The position numbers and the translations under genes were made by a program. A stretch of 64,000 nucleotides of DNA. Source: Kitasatospora viridis. Lineage in GTDB: Bacteria; Actinomycetota; Actinomycetes; Streptomycetales; Streptomycetaceae. The stretch is from NCBI RefSeq assembly GCF_007829815.1, contig NZ_VIWT01000001.1, positions 1,263,501 to 1,327,500 on the forward strand. The letters are read 5' to 3'. Shown here in pieces: positions 47,971 through 57,945 of this stretch (within the stretch, counting starts at the first letter, position 1; each line of letters opens with the position of its first letter). The notes under the pieces are model-generated. The model made no database searches, was not told the origin of the DNA, and worked only from the letters and a program-made list of their open reading frames with translations.

Positions 47971-49293
47971 ATGGCGGACCTCTCCCCCGCCGGCCCCGGC
48001 CTGCCCACAGGGCAGCTGACCGGCACCCGGCTCTCGGAGGCCCTGCTCCCCCTGGAACTCGCCCCCCGCGGCCAGCTCCAGCTCTCCGCGCTCAGCCGCT
48101 GGAACGCCGTGCGCGGCGTCCGGGTGGCCCTGGTCGCCCTCGCCCTGCTGTTCCTGCTGATCGGCGCGAACCTGGCCACCCCGGTCTACCCGCTCCTCCA
48201 GCAGCGCCTCGGCCTGACCGCCTTCGACACCACCCTGCTCTTCACGGTCTACGTCTTCGCCCTGGTCCCGGTGCTGGCCGCGGTCGGCCACTGGTCCGAC
48301 CTGCTCGGCCGGCGCGCGCTGCTGCTCACCGCCGTGCTGCTGGCCGCCGGCGGCGACGCGGTCTTCGCCACCGCCCACGGCTTCGGCCAGCTCGCCGCCG
48401 GACGCGCGATCCAGGGCATCGCGGTGGGCCTGTCCACCGGCGCGGCCGGCGCGGCGCTGGGCGACCTGCTGCCCGACCACCAGACGCTGGCCGCCAAGCT
48501 CACCCTGGCCTGCTCGGCCGGCGGCGTGGCGCTCGGCCCGATCGTCGGCGCGGCGCTGGCCACCGGGCACAACCCGCTGCTCACCCCGTTCGCGGTGCAC
48601 GCCGTCGCGCTGCTGGCGCTGGCCGTGCCGCTCGCCGTGGTGCACCCGCGGATGCCCGGCGCCCGCCGCCACCCGGCCGAGCCGCCGCGCATCACCACCG
48701 CCTTCCACCTGCGCCCGCGCCGGCTGGCCGTCCCCGCCGAGGCCCGGCGCACCTTCCTGCTGGCGGCCGGCACCGGCTTCGTCTCGTACGCGGTCTTCGG
48801 GGTCTACCTGAGCCTGGCGCCCGCCTTCTCGGCGCACCTGCTGAACACCCACGCCCCGATGGCCGGCGCGGTGGTCGCCGCCCTGCTGCTCGGCTCCTCG
48901 GCCTGCGCCCAGCTGCTGGTCCCGCCGACCAGCAATCCGCGGCTGATCGCCCTCGGCATGACCGGCCTGGCGCTGGGCCTCTTCCTGGTGGTGCTGGCCC
49001 AGTACGCCCACCAGCCGGCCCTGCTCTTCGTCGGCAGCCTGCTCGGCGGCACCTGCCAGGGCCTGGCCTTCCGCTCGCTCTTCACCACCGCGGTCGCCGC
49101 CATGGCCCCGGGCCGCCGCGCCGCCGAGATGTCCACCCTCTGGGTGATCGTCTACCTGGGCTCCTCGGCCCCGATCGTCGCCGTCGGCGCCCTCGCCCGC
49201 GCCTACGGCCTGCTCCCCACCATCAGCGGCTTCGCCGCGGTGGCCGCCACGGCCTGCCTGGGGCTCGCGGCGGGCGTGGTGCGGCGGCGCTGA
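47971..49293 (+). CDS. Major facilitator superfamily transporter
   Basis: A 440-residue membrane protein with twelve predicted helices after a ~45-residue cytoplasmic tail. The loop 2-3 signature GHWSDLLGRRALLL (MFS motif A: G.(L/W).D..GRR) and GRAIQGIAVGLSTGAAGAALGDL in helices 4-5 mark a drug:H+ antiporter-like family. Substrate unknown. AGGAG nine bases before the ATG. Its TGA is in a CTGAC-N5-GTCAG element shared with the convergent Uma2 gene. Confidence 0.85.
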   Translation: MADLSPAGPGLPTGQLTGTRLSEALLPLELAPRGQLQLSALSRWNAVRGVRVALVALALLFLLIGANLATPVYPLLQQRLGLTAFDTTLLFTVYVFALVPVLAAVGHWSDLLGRRALLLTAVLLAAGGDAVFATAHGFGQLAAGRAIQGIAVGLSTGAAGAALGDLLPDHQTLAAKLTLACSAGGVALGPIVGAALATGHNPLLTPFAVHAVALLALAVPLAVVHPRMPGARRHPAEPPRITTAFHLRPRRLAVPAEARRTFLLAAGTGFVSYAVFGVYLSLAPAFSAHLLNTHAPMAGAVVAALLLGSSACAQLLVPPTSNPRLIALGMTGLALGLFLVVLAQYAHQPALLFVGSLLGGTCQGLAFRSLFTTAVAAMAPGRRAAEMSTLWVIVYLGSSAPIVAVGALARAYGLLPTISGFAAVAATACLGLAAGVVRRR

Positions 49294-49304
49294 CGGGGGG
49301 TCAG
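49290..49304. repeat. CTGAC-N5-GTCAG element, copy 6 (both stop codons)
   Basis: Exact element (spacer GGGGG). The TGA at 49291-49293 ends the MFS gene and the TCA at 49301-49303 is the stop of the Uma2 gene. Confidence 0.9.
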
Positions 49305-49954
49305 TCGGACCAGGGACGCCAGAGGCCGGTGTCGATCTCGACGCCGAAGGGCTCGGGGACCGTCAACGGATCCCCGAGCTTCCAGCTCTCCAGCACCTCG
49401 TACCGCCCAGCCGCGCGGTCCGGCGCCCCGAACAGGGTGACGCCGGGCCGCCGCGGGTCGCGGTCGACCAGCAGGTAGAACGGGACGCCGCAACGGGCGT
49501 AGCCGCTCCACTTGGTGGGGCGGCGATCGAGGACGGGTTCCCGGTCGCTGCGGGCGTTGGACTGCGAGGTGACTTCGACGACCAGCTGCAGCTGCTCCGG
49601 GTAGACGTGGAGCACCTCGTCCGCCCGGCTCTGCAGGTCGGTCTCCCGGTCCACCACGACCATGTCGGGAATGTACCCATCGCCAATGCTGATCAGGTCG
49701 AGGTTGACGGTCTGGACACTCCTCCAGCGAAAACCCGGATCGATGCGCTTCGCGAACCCGAAGGCATCACTGATGTCGGTGAGGATCCCAGCGTGCGGAT
49801 AGACGGGCGCAGGTGACACGACGAACTCCCCACCGATCACCTCGACCCGCGTGCCGTCATCCGGCACGTGCAGGTACTCGGCCAGTTCACCCCGCGCCCA
49901 GAGCGCGTAGGGCGTGTCGGGCAGGGCCCACTGGCCGTAGGCAAGAACAGACAT
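49301..49954 (-). CDS. Uma2-family (DUF820) putative endonuclease
   Basis: A 217-residue protein with the restriction-endonuclease-like core: YIPDMVVVD, then LVVEVTSQSNARSDREPV and KWSGYARCGVPFYLLVDRD correspond to the PD-(D/E)xK-type E.TS...R.....K....Y...GV..YW.V. pattern of Uma2. The biological role of the very abundant Uma2 family is unknown. GGAGGGAG before the ATG supports the start. Its stop is shared with the MFS gene in a CTGAC-N5-GTCAG element. Confidence 0.85.
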   Translation of the reverse strand: MSVLAYGQWALPDTPYALWARGELAEYLHVPDDGTRVEVIGGEFVVSPAPVYPHAGILTDISDAFGFAKRIDPGFRWRSVQTVNLDLISIGDGYIPDMVVVDRETDLQSRADEVLHVYPEQLQLVVEVTSQSNARSDREPVLDRRPTKWSGYARCGVPFYLLVDRDPRRPGVTLFGAPDRAAGRYEVLESWKLGDPLTVPEPFGVEIDTGLWRPWSD

Positions 49955-50078
49955 GGACGTTGCTCCCTCCTCGGTCGCAGCCCCAGCCTGGCCGCACGTA
50001 GCCAGATATACCACTGCCGTGCGACCCGCCCACTCGAAGAGGGGAATCGCACGGCAGCGGCGTTGACGAGGCGTCAGC

Positions 50079-50468
50079 TCAGACGTTGAAGCCCAGCGCC
50101 CGCAGCTGCTCGCGGCCGTCGTCGGTGATCTTGTCGGGGCCCCACGGGGGCATCCAGACCCAGTTGATCCGCAGGTCCTTGACCAGGCCGTCGGTGGCGG
50201 TCTTGGCCTGGTCCTCGATCACGTCGGTGAGCGGGCAGGCGGCGGAGGTGAGGGTCATGTCGATGGTGGCGGTGTCGTCCTCATCGATGTGGATCCCGTA
50301 GATCAGGCCTAGGTTGACCACGTCGATGCCGAGCTCGGGGTCGACCACGTCCATCAGGGCCTCGGTGAGGTCCTCGACGGAGACGGTGCCGGCGGTGGTG
50401 CCGACGATGGCCACGGGGCCCTCGGTCGGCGCCGCTTCCGCCGCTGCTGCTTCTGGGGTGTCGCTCAT
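50079..50468 (-). CDS. sufT: Fe-S assembly factor SufT (DUF59/MIP18-like)
   Basis: A 129-residue protein with the DUF59 core DPELGIDVVNLGLIYGI and the Cys-containing TSAACPLTD motif, followed by VWMPPWGPDKIT. Related SufT proteins help maturation of Fe-S proteins under iron limitation. It starts 18 bases after sufU and is the last gene of the suf operon. The ~35-residue N-terminal tail is rich in Ala and Glu. A one-mismatch CTGAC-N5-GTCAG copy (50063-50077) lies two bases beyond its stop codon. Confidence 0.9.
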   Translation of the reverse strand: MSDTPEAAAAEAAPTEGPVAIVGTTAGTVSVEDLTEALMDVVDPELGIDVVNLGLIYGIHIDEDDTATIDMTLTSAACPLTDVIEDQAKTATDGLVKDLRINWVWMPPWGPDKITDDGREQLRALGFNV

Positions 50469-50485
50469 GGGAGTGTGGGTTCCTT

Positions 50486-50929
50486 TCAGGCCGGGTGGGC
50501 GGCGAGGGCCTTGGCGGTGGCGTCCTTCCAGGCCATCCAGCTGAGCAGGGCGCACTTGACCCGGGCGGGGTACTTGGAGACGCCGGCGAACGCGACCGCG
50601 TCCTCCAGCACCTCCTCGTCGCCCTCGCCCTGGCCCTTGCTCTGCATCAGCTCCAGGAAGGCCTCCTGGATCTGCTGCGCCTCGCCGACCGGCTTGCCGA
50701 CCAGCAGGTCGTTGAGCACGGAGGCGCTGGCCTGGCTGATCGAGCAGCCCTGCGACTCGTAGGAGACGTCGGCGACGGTCTGACCGTCGAGCCGGACCCG
50801 CAGGGTGATCTCGTCACCGCAGGTGGGGTTGACGTGGTGGACCTCGGCGTCGCCGTCCCGCAGCCCCTTGCCGTGGGGGTTGCGGTAGTGGTCCAGGATG
50901 ATCTCCTGGTACATCGAGTCCAGCTTCAT
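50486..50929 (-). CDS. sufU: Fe-S cluster assembly sulfur-transfer protein SufU
   Basis: A 147-residue IscU-fold protein; the three zinc/sulfur-binding cysteines are in NPTCGDE, GCSISQAS and VKCALLSW, and the YESQGCSISQA segment carries the SufU-type insertion. It accepts persulfide from SufS. The ATG at 50929 is 15 bases from the sufS stop. Position in the operon (sufS-sufU-sufT) is that of other streptomycetes. Confidence 0.95.
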   Translation of the reverse strand: MKLDSMYQEIILDHYRNPHGKGLRDGDAEVHHVNPTCGDEITLRVRLDGQTVADVSYESQGCSISQASASVLNDLLVGKPVGEAQQIQEAFLELMQSKGQGEGDEEVLEDAVAFAGVSKYPARVKCALLSWMAWKDATAKALAAHPA

Positions 50930-50943
50930 GACACCGTCCCGTC

Positions 50944-52206
50944 TCAGCCGAAGAAGTTGCGCACGTGGTGCAGGCCGTCGACCAGCAGGTCGACCTCGTG
51001 CGGCGTCGAGTACAGGTAGAACGACGCCCTGGTGGTCGCCGGAATTCCGTACCGCAGGCAGACCGGCCGGGCGCAGTGGTGGCCGACCCGCACGGCGATG
51101 CCCTGCTCGTCCAGCACCTGGCCGACGTCGTGCGGGTGGATGTCGCCGAGCACGAAGGAGATCGCCGCACCGCGGTCCACGGCCGAGTTGGGGCCGATGA
51201 TCCGCAGCTCGGGCACCTCCTGCAGCCGGTTCACCGCGTACTCGGTGATGGCGTGCTCGTGCGCCGCGATCCGCGCCATGCCGACGTTCGACAGGTAGTC
51301 GATCGCCGCGCCGAGGCCCACGGCCTGGGCGATCGGCGGGGTGCCGGCCTCGAACTTGTGCGGGGCCGGGGCGTAGGTGGACGAGCCCATGGTGACGGTC
51401 TCGATCATCTCGCCGCCGCCGAGGAACGGGGGCAGGTCCTCCAGCAGCTCCTGACGGCCCCACAGGACGCCGATGCCGGTCGGGGCGAGCATCTTGTGGC
51501 CGGTGAAGGCGACGAAGTCGGCCTCCAGCTGCTGCACGTCCAGCACCATGTGCGGGGCGGCCTGGGAGGCGTCGATCACCACCAGGGCGCCGACGTCCTG
51601 GGCGCGGCGGACGATCGCCTCGACCGGGTTGACGGTGCCGAGCAGGTTGGAGACCAGGGTGAAGGAGACCACCTTGGTCTTCTCGGTGATCAGCTGCTCG
51701 ATGTTCGCCAGGTCGAGCCGGCCGTCGTCGGTCAGCCCGAACCACTTCAGCTTCGCGCCGGTGCGCTGCGCCAGCAGCTGCCACGGCACGATGTTGGAGT
51801 GGTGCTCCATCTCGGTGATCACGATCTCGGACTCGGCGTCGACCCGGTACGGGTCCTCCGCCCAACCGAGCATGTTGGCAACCAGGTTGAGCGACTCCGA
51901 GGCGTTCTTGGTGAAGATCACCTCATTGCGGCTGGGCGCGTTGATGAACGCCGCGACCTTGTCCCGGGCGCCCTCGTAGAGCGCGGTCGCCTCCTCGGCG
52001 AGCACGTGGACGCCGCGGTGCACGTTGGCGTTGTGCTGCTCGTAGTAGGCGGAGAGCGCTTCCAGGACCTGCCGGGGCTTCTGCGAGGTCGCCGCGTTGT
52101 CCAGGTAGACCAGGGGCTTGTCGTCGTGGAGCAGCCGCTGCAGGATCGGGAAGTCCTTGCGGATCGCGTCCGTGTCCAGGAGGCCCGGCAGGGTCAGGTC
52201 AGTCAC
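50944..52206 (-). CDS. sufS: Cysteine desulfurase SufS
   Basis: A 420-residue PLP enzyme that removes sulfur from cysteine. The PLP-binding Lys is in FTGHKMLAPTG, with the preceding His in EMEHHSNIVPW stacking on the cofactor; the active Cys is in RVGHHCARPVCLRYG. The sequence is the SufS (group II) type, requiring SufU. The GTG at 52206 overlaps the stop of sufC (GTGA). Confidence 0.96.
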   Translation of the reverse strand: MTDLTLPGLLDTDAIRKDFPILQRLLHDDKPLVYLDNAATSQKPRQVLEALSAYYEQHNANVHRGVHVLAEEATALYEGARDKVAAFINAPSRNEVIFTKNASESLNLVANMLGWAEDPYRVDAESEIVITEMEHHSNIVPWQLLAQRTGAKLKWFGLTDDGRLDLANIEQLITEKTKVVSFTLVSNLLGTVNPVEAIVRRAQDVGALVVIDASQAAPHMVLDVQQLEADFVAFTGHKMLAPTGIGVLWGRQELLEDLPPFLGGGEMIETVTMGSSTYAPAPHKFEAGTPPIAQAVGLGAAIDYLSNVGMARIAAHEHAITEYAVNRLQEVPELRIIGPNSAVDRGAAISFVLGDIHPHDVGQVLDEQGIAVRVGHHCARPVCLRYGIPATTRASFYLYSTPHEVDLLVDGLHHVRNFFG

Positions 52207-52967
52207 TCTGACGCGCCGCCCTTCACGTAGGCCTCGTAGCCCTCGTTCTCCAGCTTGTCGGCCAGCTCGGCGCCACCGGACTCGACGATCCGGCCGGCCG
52301 CGAAGACGTGCACGAAGTCGGGCTGGATGTAGCGCAGGATGCGGGTGTAGTGGGTGACCAGCAGGGTGCCGACCTCGCCGGTCGAGCGGACCCGGTTGAT
52401 GCCCTCGGAGACGATGCGCAGCGCGTCGACGTCCAGGCCGGAGTCGGTCTCGTCGAGGATCGCGATCTTCGGCTTGAGCAGCTCCAGCTGGAGGATCTCG
52501 TGGCGCTTCTTCTCGCCGCCGGAGAAGCCCTCGTTGACGTTGCGCTCGGCGAAGGCCGGGTCCATCTGCAGCGCGGCCATGGCCTCCTTGACCTCCTTGA
52601 CCCACAGCCGCAGCTTGGGGGCCTCGCCGCGGATCGCGGTGGCGGCGGTGCGCAGGAAGTTGGAGACCGAGACGCCGGGCACCTCGACCGGGTACTGCAT
52701 GGCCAGGAAGACGCCGGCCCGGGCGCGCTCGTCCACCGACATGGCCAGCACGTCCTCGCCGTCCAGCAGCACCTCACCACCGGTGACGGTGTACTTCGGG
52801 TGGCCGGCCAGCGAGTAGGCCAGGGTGGACTTGCCGGAACCGTTCGGGCCCATGATGGCGTGGGTCTCGCCCTGCTTGACCGTCAGGTCGACGCCGCGCA
52901 GGATCTCGCGCGGACCGCCCTCGGCCTCGACGGAGACGTGCAGATCGCGGATTTCAAGGGTTGCCAT
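52203..52967 (-). CDS. sufC: Fe-S assembly ATPase SufC
   Basis: A 254-residue ABC-type ATPase of the SufBCD scaffold. Walker A is GPNGSGKST, the signature is FSGGEKKRHEILQ, and Walker B ILDETDSGLDVDAL is typical of SufC. TLLVTHYTRILRYIQPDFVHVF is the SufC C-terminal pattern. It is preceded by the Rieske-type ferredoxin gene (five bases) and overlaps sufS. Confidence 0.97.
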   Translation of the reverse strand: MATLEIRDLHVSVEAEGGPREILRGVDLTVKQGETHAIMGPNGSGKSTLAYSLAGHPKYTVTGGEVLLDGEDVLAMSVDERARAGVFLAMQYPVEVPGVSVSNFLRTAATAIRGEAPKLRLWVKEVKEAMAALQMDPAFAERNVNEGFSGGEKKRHEILQLELLKPKIAILDETDSGLDVDALRIVSEGINRVRSTGEVGTLLVTHYTRILRYIQPDFVHVFAAGRIVESGGAELADKLENEGYEAYVKGGASE

Positions 52968-52972
52968 GGTGC

Positions 52973-53320
52973 TCAGGACTCCTGGGACACGGAGACGAGC
53001 ACGTCGTCCCCTTCGATCTTTACGGGGTAAACGGGAACCGGCCGGGTGGCGGGCAGACCGGAGGGCTTGCCGGTGCGCAGGTCGAAGCTGGAGCCGTGCA
53101 GCCAGCACTCGATCATGCAGTCCTCGACCTCGCCCTCGGAGAGCGACACGTTCGCGTGCGAGCAGATGTCGTTGATCGCGAACACCTCGCCCTCGGTGCG
53201 GACCAGGGAGACGGGCACCCCGCCGACCTCGACCCGCTTGGGGGTGTCCTCGGCGAGCTCGCTCAGCGAGCAGGCACGCAGAAAAGCAGTAGCTGAGGTT
53301 CGCTCGCTACGCTCGCTCAC
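52973..53320 (-). CDS. Rieske-type [2Fe-2S] ferredoxin of the suf operon
   Basis: A 115-residue ferredoxin with the Rieske ligands C-S-H (CSHANVSLSEG) and C-x2-H (CWLHGSSFD). It is conserved inside actinobacterial suf operons, probably supplying electrons for cluster assembly. The GTG at 53320 overlaps the sufD stop (GTGA). Its first codons read MSERSERTSATAF; the DNA there is a partial tandem of GAGCGAGCG-like units. Confidence 0.93.
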   Translation of the reverse strand: MSERSERTSATAFLRACSLSELAEDTPKRVEVGGVPVSLVRTEGEVFAINDICSHANVSLSEGEVEDCMIECWLHGSSFDLRTGKPSGLPATRPVPVYPVKIEGDDVLVSVSQES

Positions 53321-54546
53321 GCGACACCCGCCAGCTCGGCCTCGATCTTCTCCATCAGCTGGTCGTGGAGCTCCGGCACGCCGATCTGCTGGACCAGCTC
53401 GGCGAAGAAGCCGCGCACCACCAGGCGGCGGGCCTCCTCCTCCGGGATGCCGCGGGCCTGCAGGTAGAACAGCTGCTCGTCGTCGAAGCGGCCGGTCGCG
53501 GAGGCGTGCCCGGCGCCGACGATCTCGCCGGTCTCGATCTCCAGGTTCGGGATCGAGTCCACCCGGGCGCCGTCGGTCAGCACCAGGTTGCGGTTGTGCT
53601 CGTAGGTGTCGGTGCCCTCGGCGGCCGCGCGGATCAGCACGTCGCCGACCCAGACCGCGTGCGCGTCCTGGCCCTGCAGGGCGCCCTTGTAGACCACGTT
53701 GGACCGGCAGTGCGGGGTGTCGTGGTCGATCTGCAGCCGGTGCTCCAGGTGCTGGCCGGCGTCGGCGAAGTAGAGGCCGAAGAGCTCGGCCTCGCCGCCG
53801 GGGGCGGCGTAGGTGACCCGCGGGTGGATCCGGACCAGGTCGCCGCCGAAGGTCACCACGACCGACTTGAGCGAGGCGTCCCGGCCGATCAGCGCGGTCT
53901 GCTGGGCGGCGTGCACCGCGTCGCGCTCCCAGTCCTGCACCGAGACGAAGGTGAGCTTCGCCCCGTCGCCGACCAGCAGCTCGACGTTGGCGGCGCGGGT
54001 GCCGCTGCCGGTGTGGTTCAGCACCACCACGGCCTCGGCGAACGGCTTGACCTCGATCACCACGTGGGCGAAGCGGACACCGCCCTCGCCGTGCACGTCG
54101 ATCTTGACCGGCTCGGTGAGCACCGCGTCCTTGGGGACGGTGACCACCAGGGCCTGCTCGAAGCCGCTGAAGGCCTGCGCGGCGACCCGGTCGACCGGCT
54201 TGCCGGCCTTGCCGATCCGGGCGTCGTCGCGGCCCACGGTCTCGGCGGTGACGCCGTCCGGCAGGGCCAGGTCGATCTTGTCGCTGCCCTGCTCGGCGGG
54301 GACCGCCGTGCCGTCGTGCAGCCCGCCGAGGCGGTGCAGCGGGGTGAACCGCCAGTCCTCCTCGCGGCCGGTGGGCACCGGGAAGTCGTTCACGTCGTAC
54401 GAGGGCTTGACCGCGACTCGGGCGTCGATCGGCTGCTGGACCGTGGCCCGGCCGGTGCCGGGCCCGGCCAGCTGCACGCCGGCACCGGCGGTGCCGACCT
54501 CGATCGATCCGGCGGTCGTCGAGCCGGAGGTGTTCTGCTCAGCCAT
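53317..54546 (-). CDS. sufD: Fe-S assembly protein SufD
   Basis: A 409-residue beta-helix protein of the SufBCD scaffold. YDVNDFPVPTGREEDWRFTPL, the central DQHLEHRL-like AGQHLEHRLQIDHDTPHCRSNVVYKG spread, and FYLQARGIPEEEARRLVVRGFF are SufD marks. A ~40-residue Gly/Thr-rich N-terminal extension is unusual in length but common in actinomycetes. A 58-base gap follows sufB; a CTGAC-N5-GTCAG element lies in it. Confidence 0.95.
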   Translation of the reverse strand: MAEQNTSGSTTAGSIEVGTAGAGVQLAGPGTGRATVQQPIDARVAVKPSYDVNDFPVPTGREEDWRFTPLHRLGGLHDGTAVPAEQGSDKIDLALPDGVTAETVGRDDARIGKAGKPVDRVAAQAFSGFEQALVVTVPKDAVLTEPVKIDVHGEGGVRFAHVVIEVKPFAEAVVVLNHTGSGTRAANVELLVGDGAKLTFVSVQDWERDAVHAAQQTALIGRDASLKSVVVTFGGDLVRIHPRVTYAAPGGEAELFGLYFADAGQHLEHRLQIDHDTPHCRSNVVYKGALQGQDAHAVWVGDVLIRAAAEGTDTYEHNRNLVLTDGARVDSIPNLEIETGEIVGAGHASATGRFDDEQLFYLQARGIPEEEARRLVVRGFFAELVQQIGVPELHDQLMEKIEAELAGVA

Positions 54547-54593
54547 GGCTGTTCGTGGTGCTCTCTTCCTAAGGGTCGGGCGGGCTGCGGTGG

Positions 54594-54608
54594 CTGACGG
54601 TGGGTCAG
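54594..54608. repeat. CTGAC-N5-GTCAG element, copy 7
   Basis: Exact element (spacer GGTGG), extended by two further paired bases on each side (54592-54610). The TCA at 54605-54607 is the stop of sufB, inside the operon. Confidence 0.85.
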
Positions 54609-56020
54609 CCGACCGAACCCTCCATCTGCAGCTCGATCAGCCGGTTCAGCTCCAGCGCGTACTCCATCGGCAGCTCGCGCGCGATCGGCTCGACGAAACC
54701 GCGCACGATCATCGCCATCGCCTCGAACTCGGTCATGCCGCGGCTCATCAGGTAGAAGAGCTGGTCCTCGCTGACCTTGGAGACGGTCGCCTCGTGACCC
54801 ATCGACACGTCGTCCTCGCGGACGTCCACGTACGGGTAGGTGTCGGAGCGCGAGATGGTGTCCACCAGCAGCGCGTCGCAGAGCACGTTGGACTTGGCGC
54901 CCTTGGAGCCCTCGCCGATCTCGATCAGACCGCGGTACGAGGTGCGGCCGCCGCCCCGGGCCACCGACTTGGAGACGATGTTGGAGGAGGTGTTGGGCGC
55001 CATGTGCACCATCTTGGCGCCGGCGTCCTGGTGCTGGCCCTCGCCCGCGAAGGCGATCGACAGGGTCTCGCCCTTGGCGTGCTCGCCCATCAGGTAGACC
55101 GCCGGGTACTTCATGGTGACCTTGGAGCCGATGTTGCCGTCGACCCACTCCATGGTCGCGCCCTCGTAGGCCACGGCCCGCTTGGTGACCAGGTTGTAGA
55201 CGTTGTTCGACCAGTTCTGGATGGTCGTGTAGCGGCAGCGGCCGCCCTTCTTGACGATGATCTCGACGACGGCCGAGTGCAGCGAGTCCGAGGAGTAGAT
55301 CGGCGCGGTGCAGCCCTCGACGTAGTGCACGTAGGCGTCTTCGTCGACGATGATCAGGGTCCGCTCGAACTGGCCCATGTTCTCGGTGTTGATCCGGAAG
55401 TAGGCCTGCAGCGGGATGTCCACGTGGACGCCCTTGGGCACGTAGATGAACGAGCCGCCGGACCACACGGCCGTGTTCAGCGCGGCGAACTTGTTGTCGC
55501 CCACCGGGATCACGGTGCCGAAGTACTCGTGGAAGAGCTCCGGGTGCTGCTTCAGCGCGGTGTCGGTGTCCAGGAAGATGACGCCCTGCTGCTCCAGGTC
55601 CTCGCGGATCTGGTGGTAGACCACCTCGGACTCGTACTGCGCGGCGACACCGGCGACCAGCCGCTGCTTCTCCGCCTCCGGGATGCCGAGCTTGTCGTAG
55701 GTGGCCTTGATGTCGGCCGGCAGGTCCTCCCAGGACTCCGCCTGCTTCTCGGTCGAGCGCACGAAGTACTTGATGTTGTCGAAGTCGATGCCGGAGAGGT
55801 CGGAGCCCCAGGTCGGCATGGGCTTCTTCTCGAACAGCTTCAGACCCTTGAGCCGCAGGTTGAGCATCCACTCCGACTCGGACTTCTTCGCCGAGATGTC
55901 GCGGACGACCTCCTCGCTCAGGCCGCGCTTGGCCACCGAGCCGGCCACGTCGGGGTCCGACCAGCCGTACTCGTAGGTGCCCAGACCTTCGAGCTCGGGG
56001 TGGGAAACGGTGTCAGTCAT
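54605..56020 (-). CDS. sufB: Fe-S assembly scaffold protein SufB
   Basis: A 471-residue beta-helix scaffold: [50 protein letters not shown] and [21 protein letters not shown], with a C-terminal [18 protein letters not shown], are SufB signatures. It carries the nascent cluster together with SufC and SufD. The ATG overlaps the stop of sufR as ATGA (56017-56020). Confidence 0.97.
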   Translation of the reverse strand: MTDTVSHPELEGLGTYEYGWSDPDVAGSVAKRGLSEEVVRDISAKKSESEWMLNLRLKGLKLFEKKPMPTWGSDLSGIDFDNIKYFVRSTEKQAESWEDLPADIKATYDKLGIPEAEKQRLVAGVAAQYESEVVYHQIREDLEQQGVIFLDTDTALKQHPELFHEYFGTVIPVGDNKFAALNTAVWSGGSFIYVPKGVHVDIPLQAYFRINTENMGQFERTLIIVDEDAYVHYVEGCTAPIYSSDSLHSAVVEIIVKKGGRCRYTTIQNWSNNVYNLVTKRAVAYEGATMEWVDGNIGSKVTMKYPAVYLMGEHAKGETLSIAFAGEGQHQDAGAKMVHMAPNTSSNIVSKSVARGGGRTSYRGLIEIGEGSKGAKSNVLCDALLVDTISRSDTYPYVDVREDDVSMGHEATVSKVSEDQLFYLMSRGMTEFEAMAMIVRGFVEPIARELPMEYALELNRLIELQMEGSVG

Positions 56021-56874
56021 GCGGGACTCCTCCGCGCGGACGTAGCGGGTGGTTCTTCGGTGGTCGTACCGGCAGTCGGCGCTGCACCGGTGCCCTGGCG
56101 GGGCGACGGTGCGGCACCGGGTGCCGGCACATAGGTGGTGCAGACCCCGTCGCCGTGGGCGATGGTGGCCAGCCGTTGCACATGGGTGCCCAGGAGCTGC
56201 GAGAAGACCTCGGTCTCGGCCTCGCAGAGCTGGGGGAACTGCTCGGCGATGTGCACGACCGGGCAGTGGTGCTGGCAGAGCTGGGCTCCGCCGGGGGAGG
56301 CACCGGCGGTGGCCGCGGGGACCCGCCGCACCGTGGCAGCGTACCCGTCGGCGCTCAGCGCCTCGGCGAGCGCCTCGGTGCGGTGCTCGGCCGCGGCCTG
56401 CTCCAGTGCTCCCTGGTACTTCTCACCCTGCCGGTTGAACCGGGCCCGGGCGAAGGCGGCGACCGCCTCCTGGCCCGCCTCGCCGCCGCCGCCGGCCTCG
56501 GCGATCCAGCGCAGCGCGTCGGCGGCGAGCTGGTCGTAGGCCTGGTAGAAGGCGTCCCGGCCGGACTCGGTGAGTGCGAAGACCTTGGCCGGACGGCCCC
56601 GGCCGCGGCTGCCGTACACCCGCTGCTCGCGGGACTCGACCAGGCCGGCCGCGGCCAGCCCGTCGAGGTGGCGGCGCACCGCGGCGGACGTCAGCCCGAG
56701 CCGGCCGGCCAGGTCGGCCGCCGAGGACGGACCGTGGTCCAGGATCGAGCGGGCCACCCGGTCCCGGGTCGCCCGGTGCCCGTCCAGCAGGACCTCGGCC
56801 GGGGTCGCGGGCACCGGGGAGCCGGGGGCCGACTCGGCCTCCGGACCCTCGGGGAGCTCGCGCACGTTTTTCAC
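56017..56874 (-). CDS. sufR: SufR-type Fe-S-sensing repressor of the suf operon
   Basis: A 285-residue ArsR/DeoR-like winged-helix regulator. The HTH is in [32 protein letters not shown], and the wing includes [17 protein letters not shown]. Cluster-binding cysteines are visible in [23 protein letters not shown]. The C-terminal ~30 residues are a Pro/Thr-rich tail. SufR represses sufRBDCSU when its cluster is intact. The GTG at 56874 lacks a ribosome site and its first base is the first base of the SufR-like operator, so a leaderless transcript is likely; the longer frame to 56910 is a less plausible start. Confidence 0.9.
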   Translation of the reverse strand: MKNVRELPEGPEAESAPGSPVPATPAEVLLDGHRATRDRVARSILDHGPSSAADLAGRLGLTSAAVRRHLDGLAAAGLVESREQRVYGSRGRGRPAKVFALTESGRDAFYQAYDQLAADALRWIAEAGGGGEAGQEAVAAFARARFNRQGEKYQGALEQAAAEHRTEALAEALSADGYAATVRRVPAATAGASPGGAQLCQHHCPVVHIAEQFPQLCEAETEVFSQLLGTHVQRLATIAHGDGVCTTYVPAPGAAPSPRQGTGAAPTAGTTTEEPPATSARRSPA

Positions 56875-56887
56875 AACACCATTGTTG
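56874..56887. promoter_or_regulatory. SufR-type operator CAAC-N6-GTTG
   Basis: CAAC (56874-56877), six bases, GTTG (56884-56887). To my knowledge this matches the dyad described for Streptomyces SufR. It touches the sufR start codon, so bound SufR would cover the transcription start. Confidence 0.75.
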
Positions 56888-56945
56888 CGTAATTGCTTCC
56901 GACCGAACAAGCCGTGACCGACGCCTCAGCGGTGGGATCCGTCAC

Positions 56946-56964
56946 GCAGGCAAGCCTTACCTGA
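56946..56964. promoter_or_regulatory. IdeR/DmdR-type iron box candidate
   Basis: Read on the minus strand the 19 bases are TCAGGTAAGGCTTGCCTGC; 13 of 19 match the consensus TTAGGTTAGGCTCACCTAA as I recall it. It lies between sufR and the divergent ABC exporter genes, 34 bases before the latter's ATG. Confidence 0.5.
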
Positions 56965-56997
56965 ACGGCCGAGGAACGGGCTCCTACACTGCCCGGT

Positions 56998-57941
<944 letters not shown>

Positions 57942-57945
<4 letters not shown>

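Noticed and set aside
46127..48019. Plus-strand 630-codon frame antisense to the acidic protein
   Set aside because: Composition (His/Arg/Gly/Leu-rich) is typical of the reverse complement of Glu/Ala/Leu-rich coding DNA.
52198..52212. GTCAG-N5-CTGAC at the sufC/sufS junction
   Set aside because: Same pieces but in the opposite order, a different dyad; single occurrence and not counted with the stop-codon elements.
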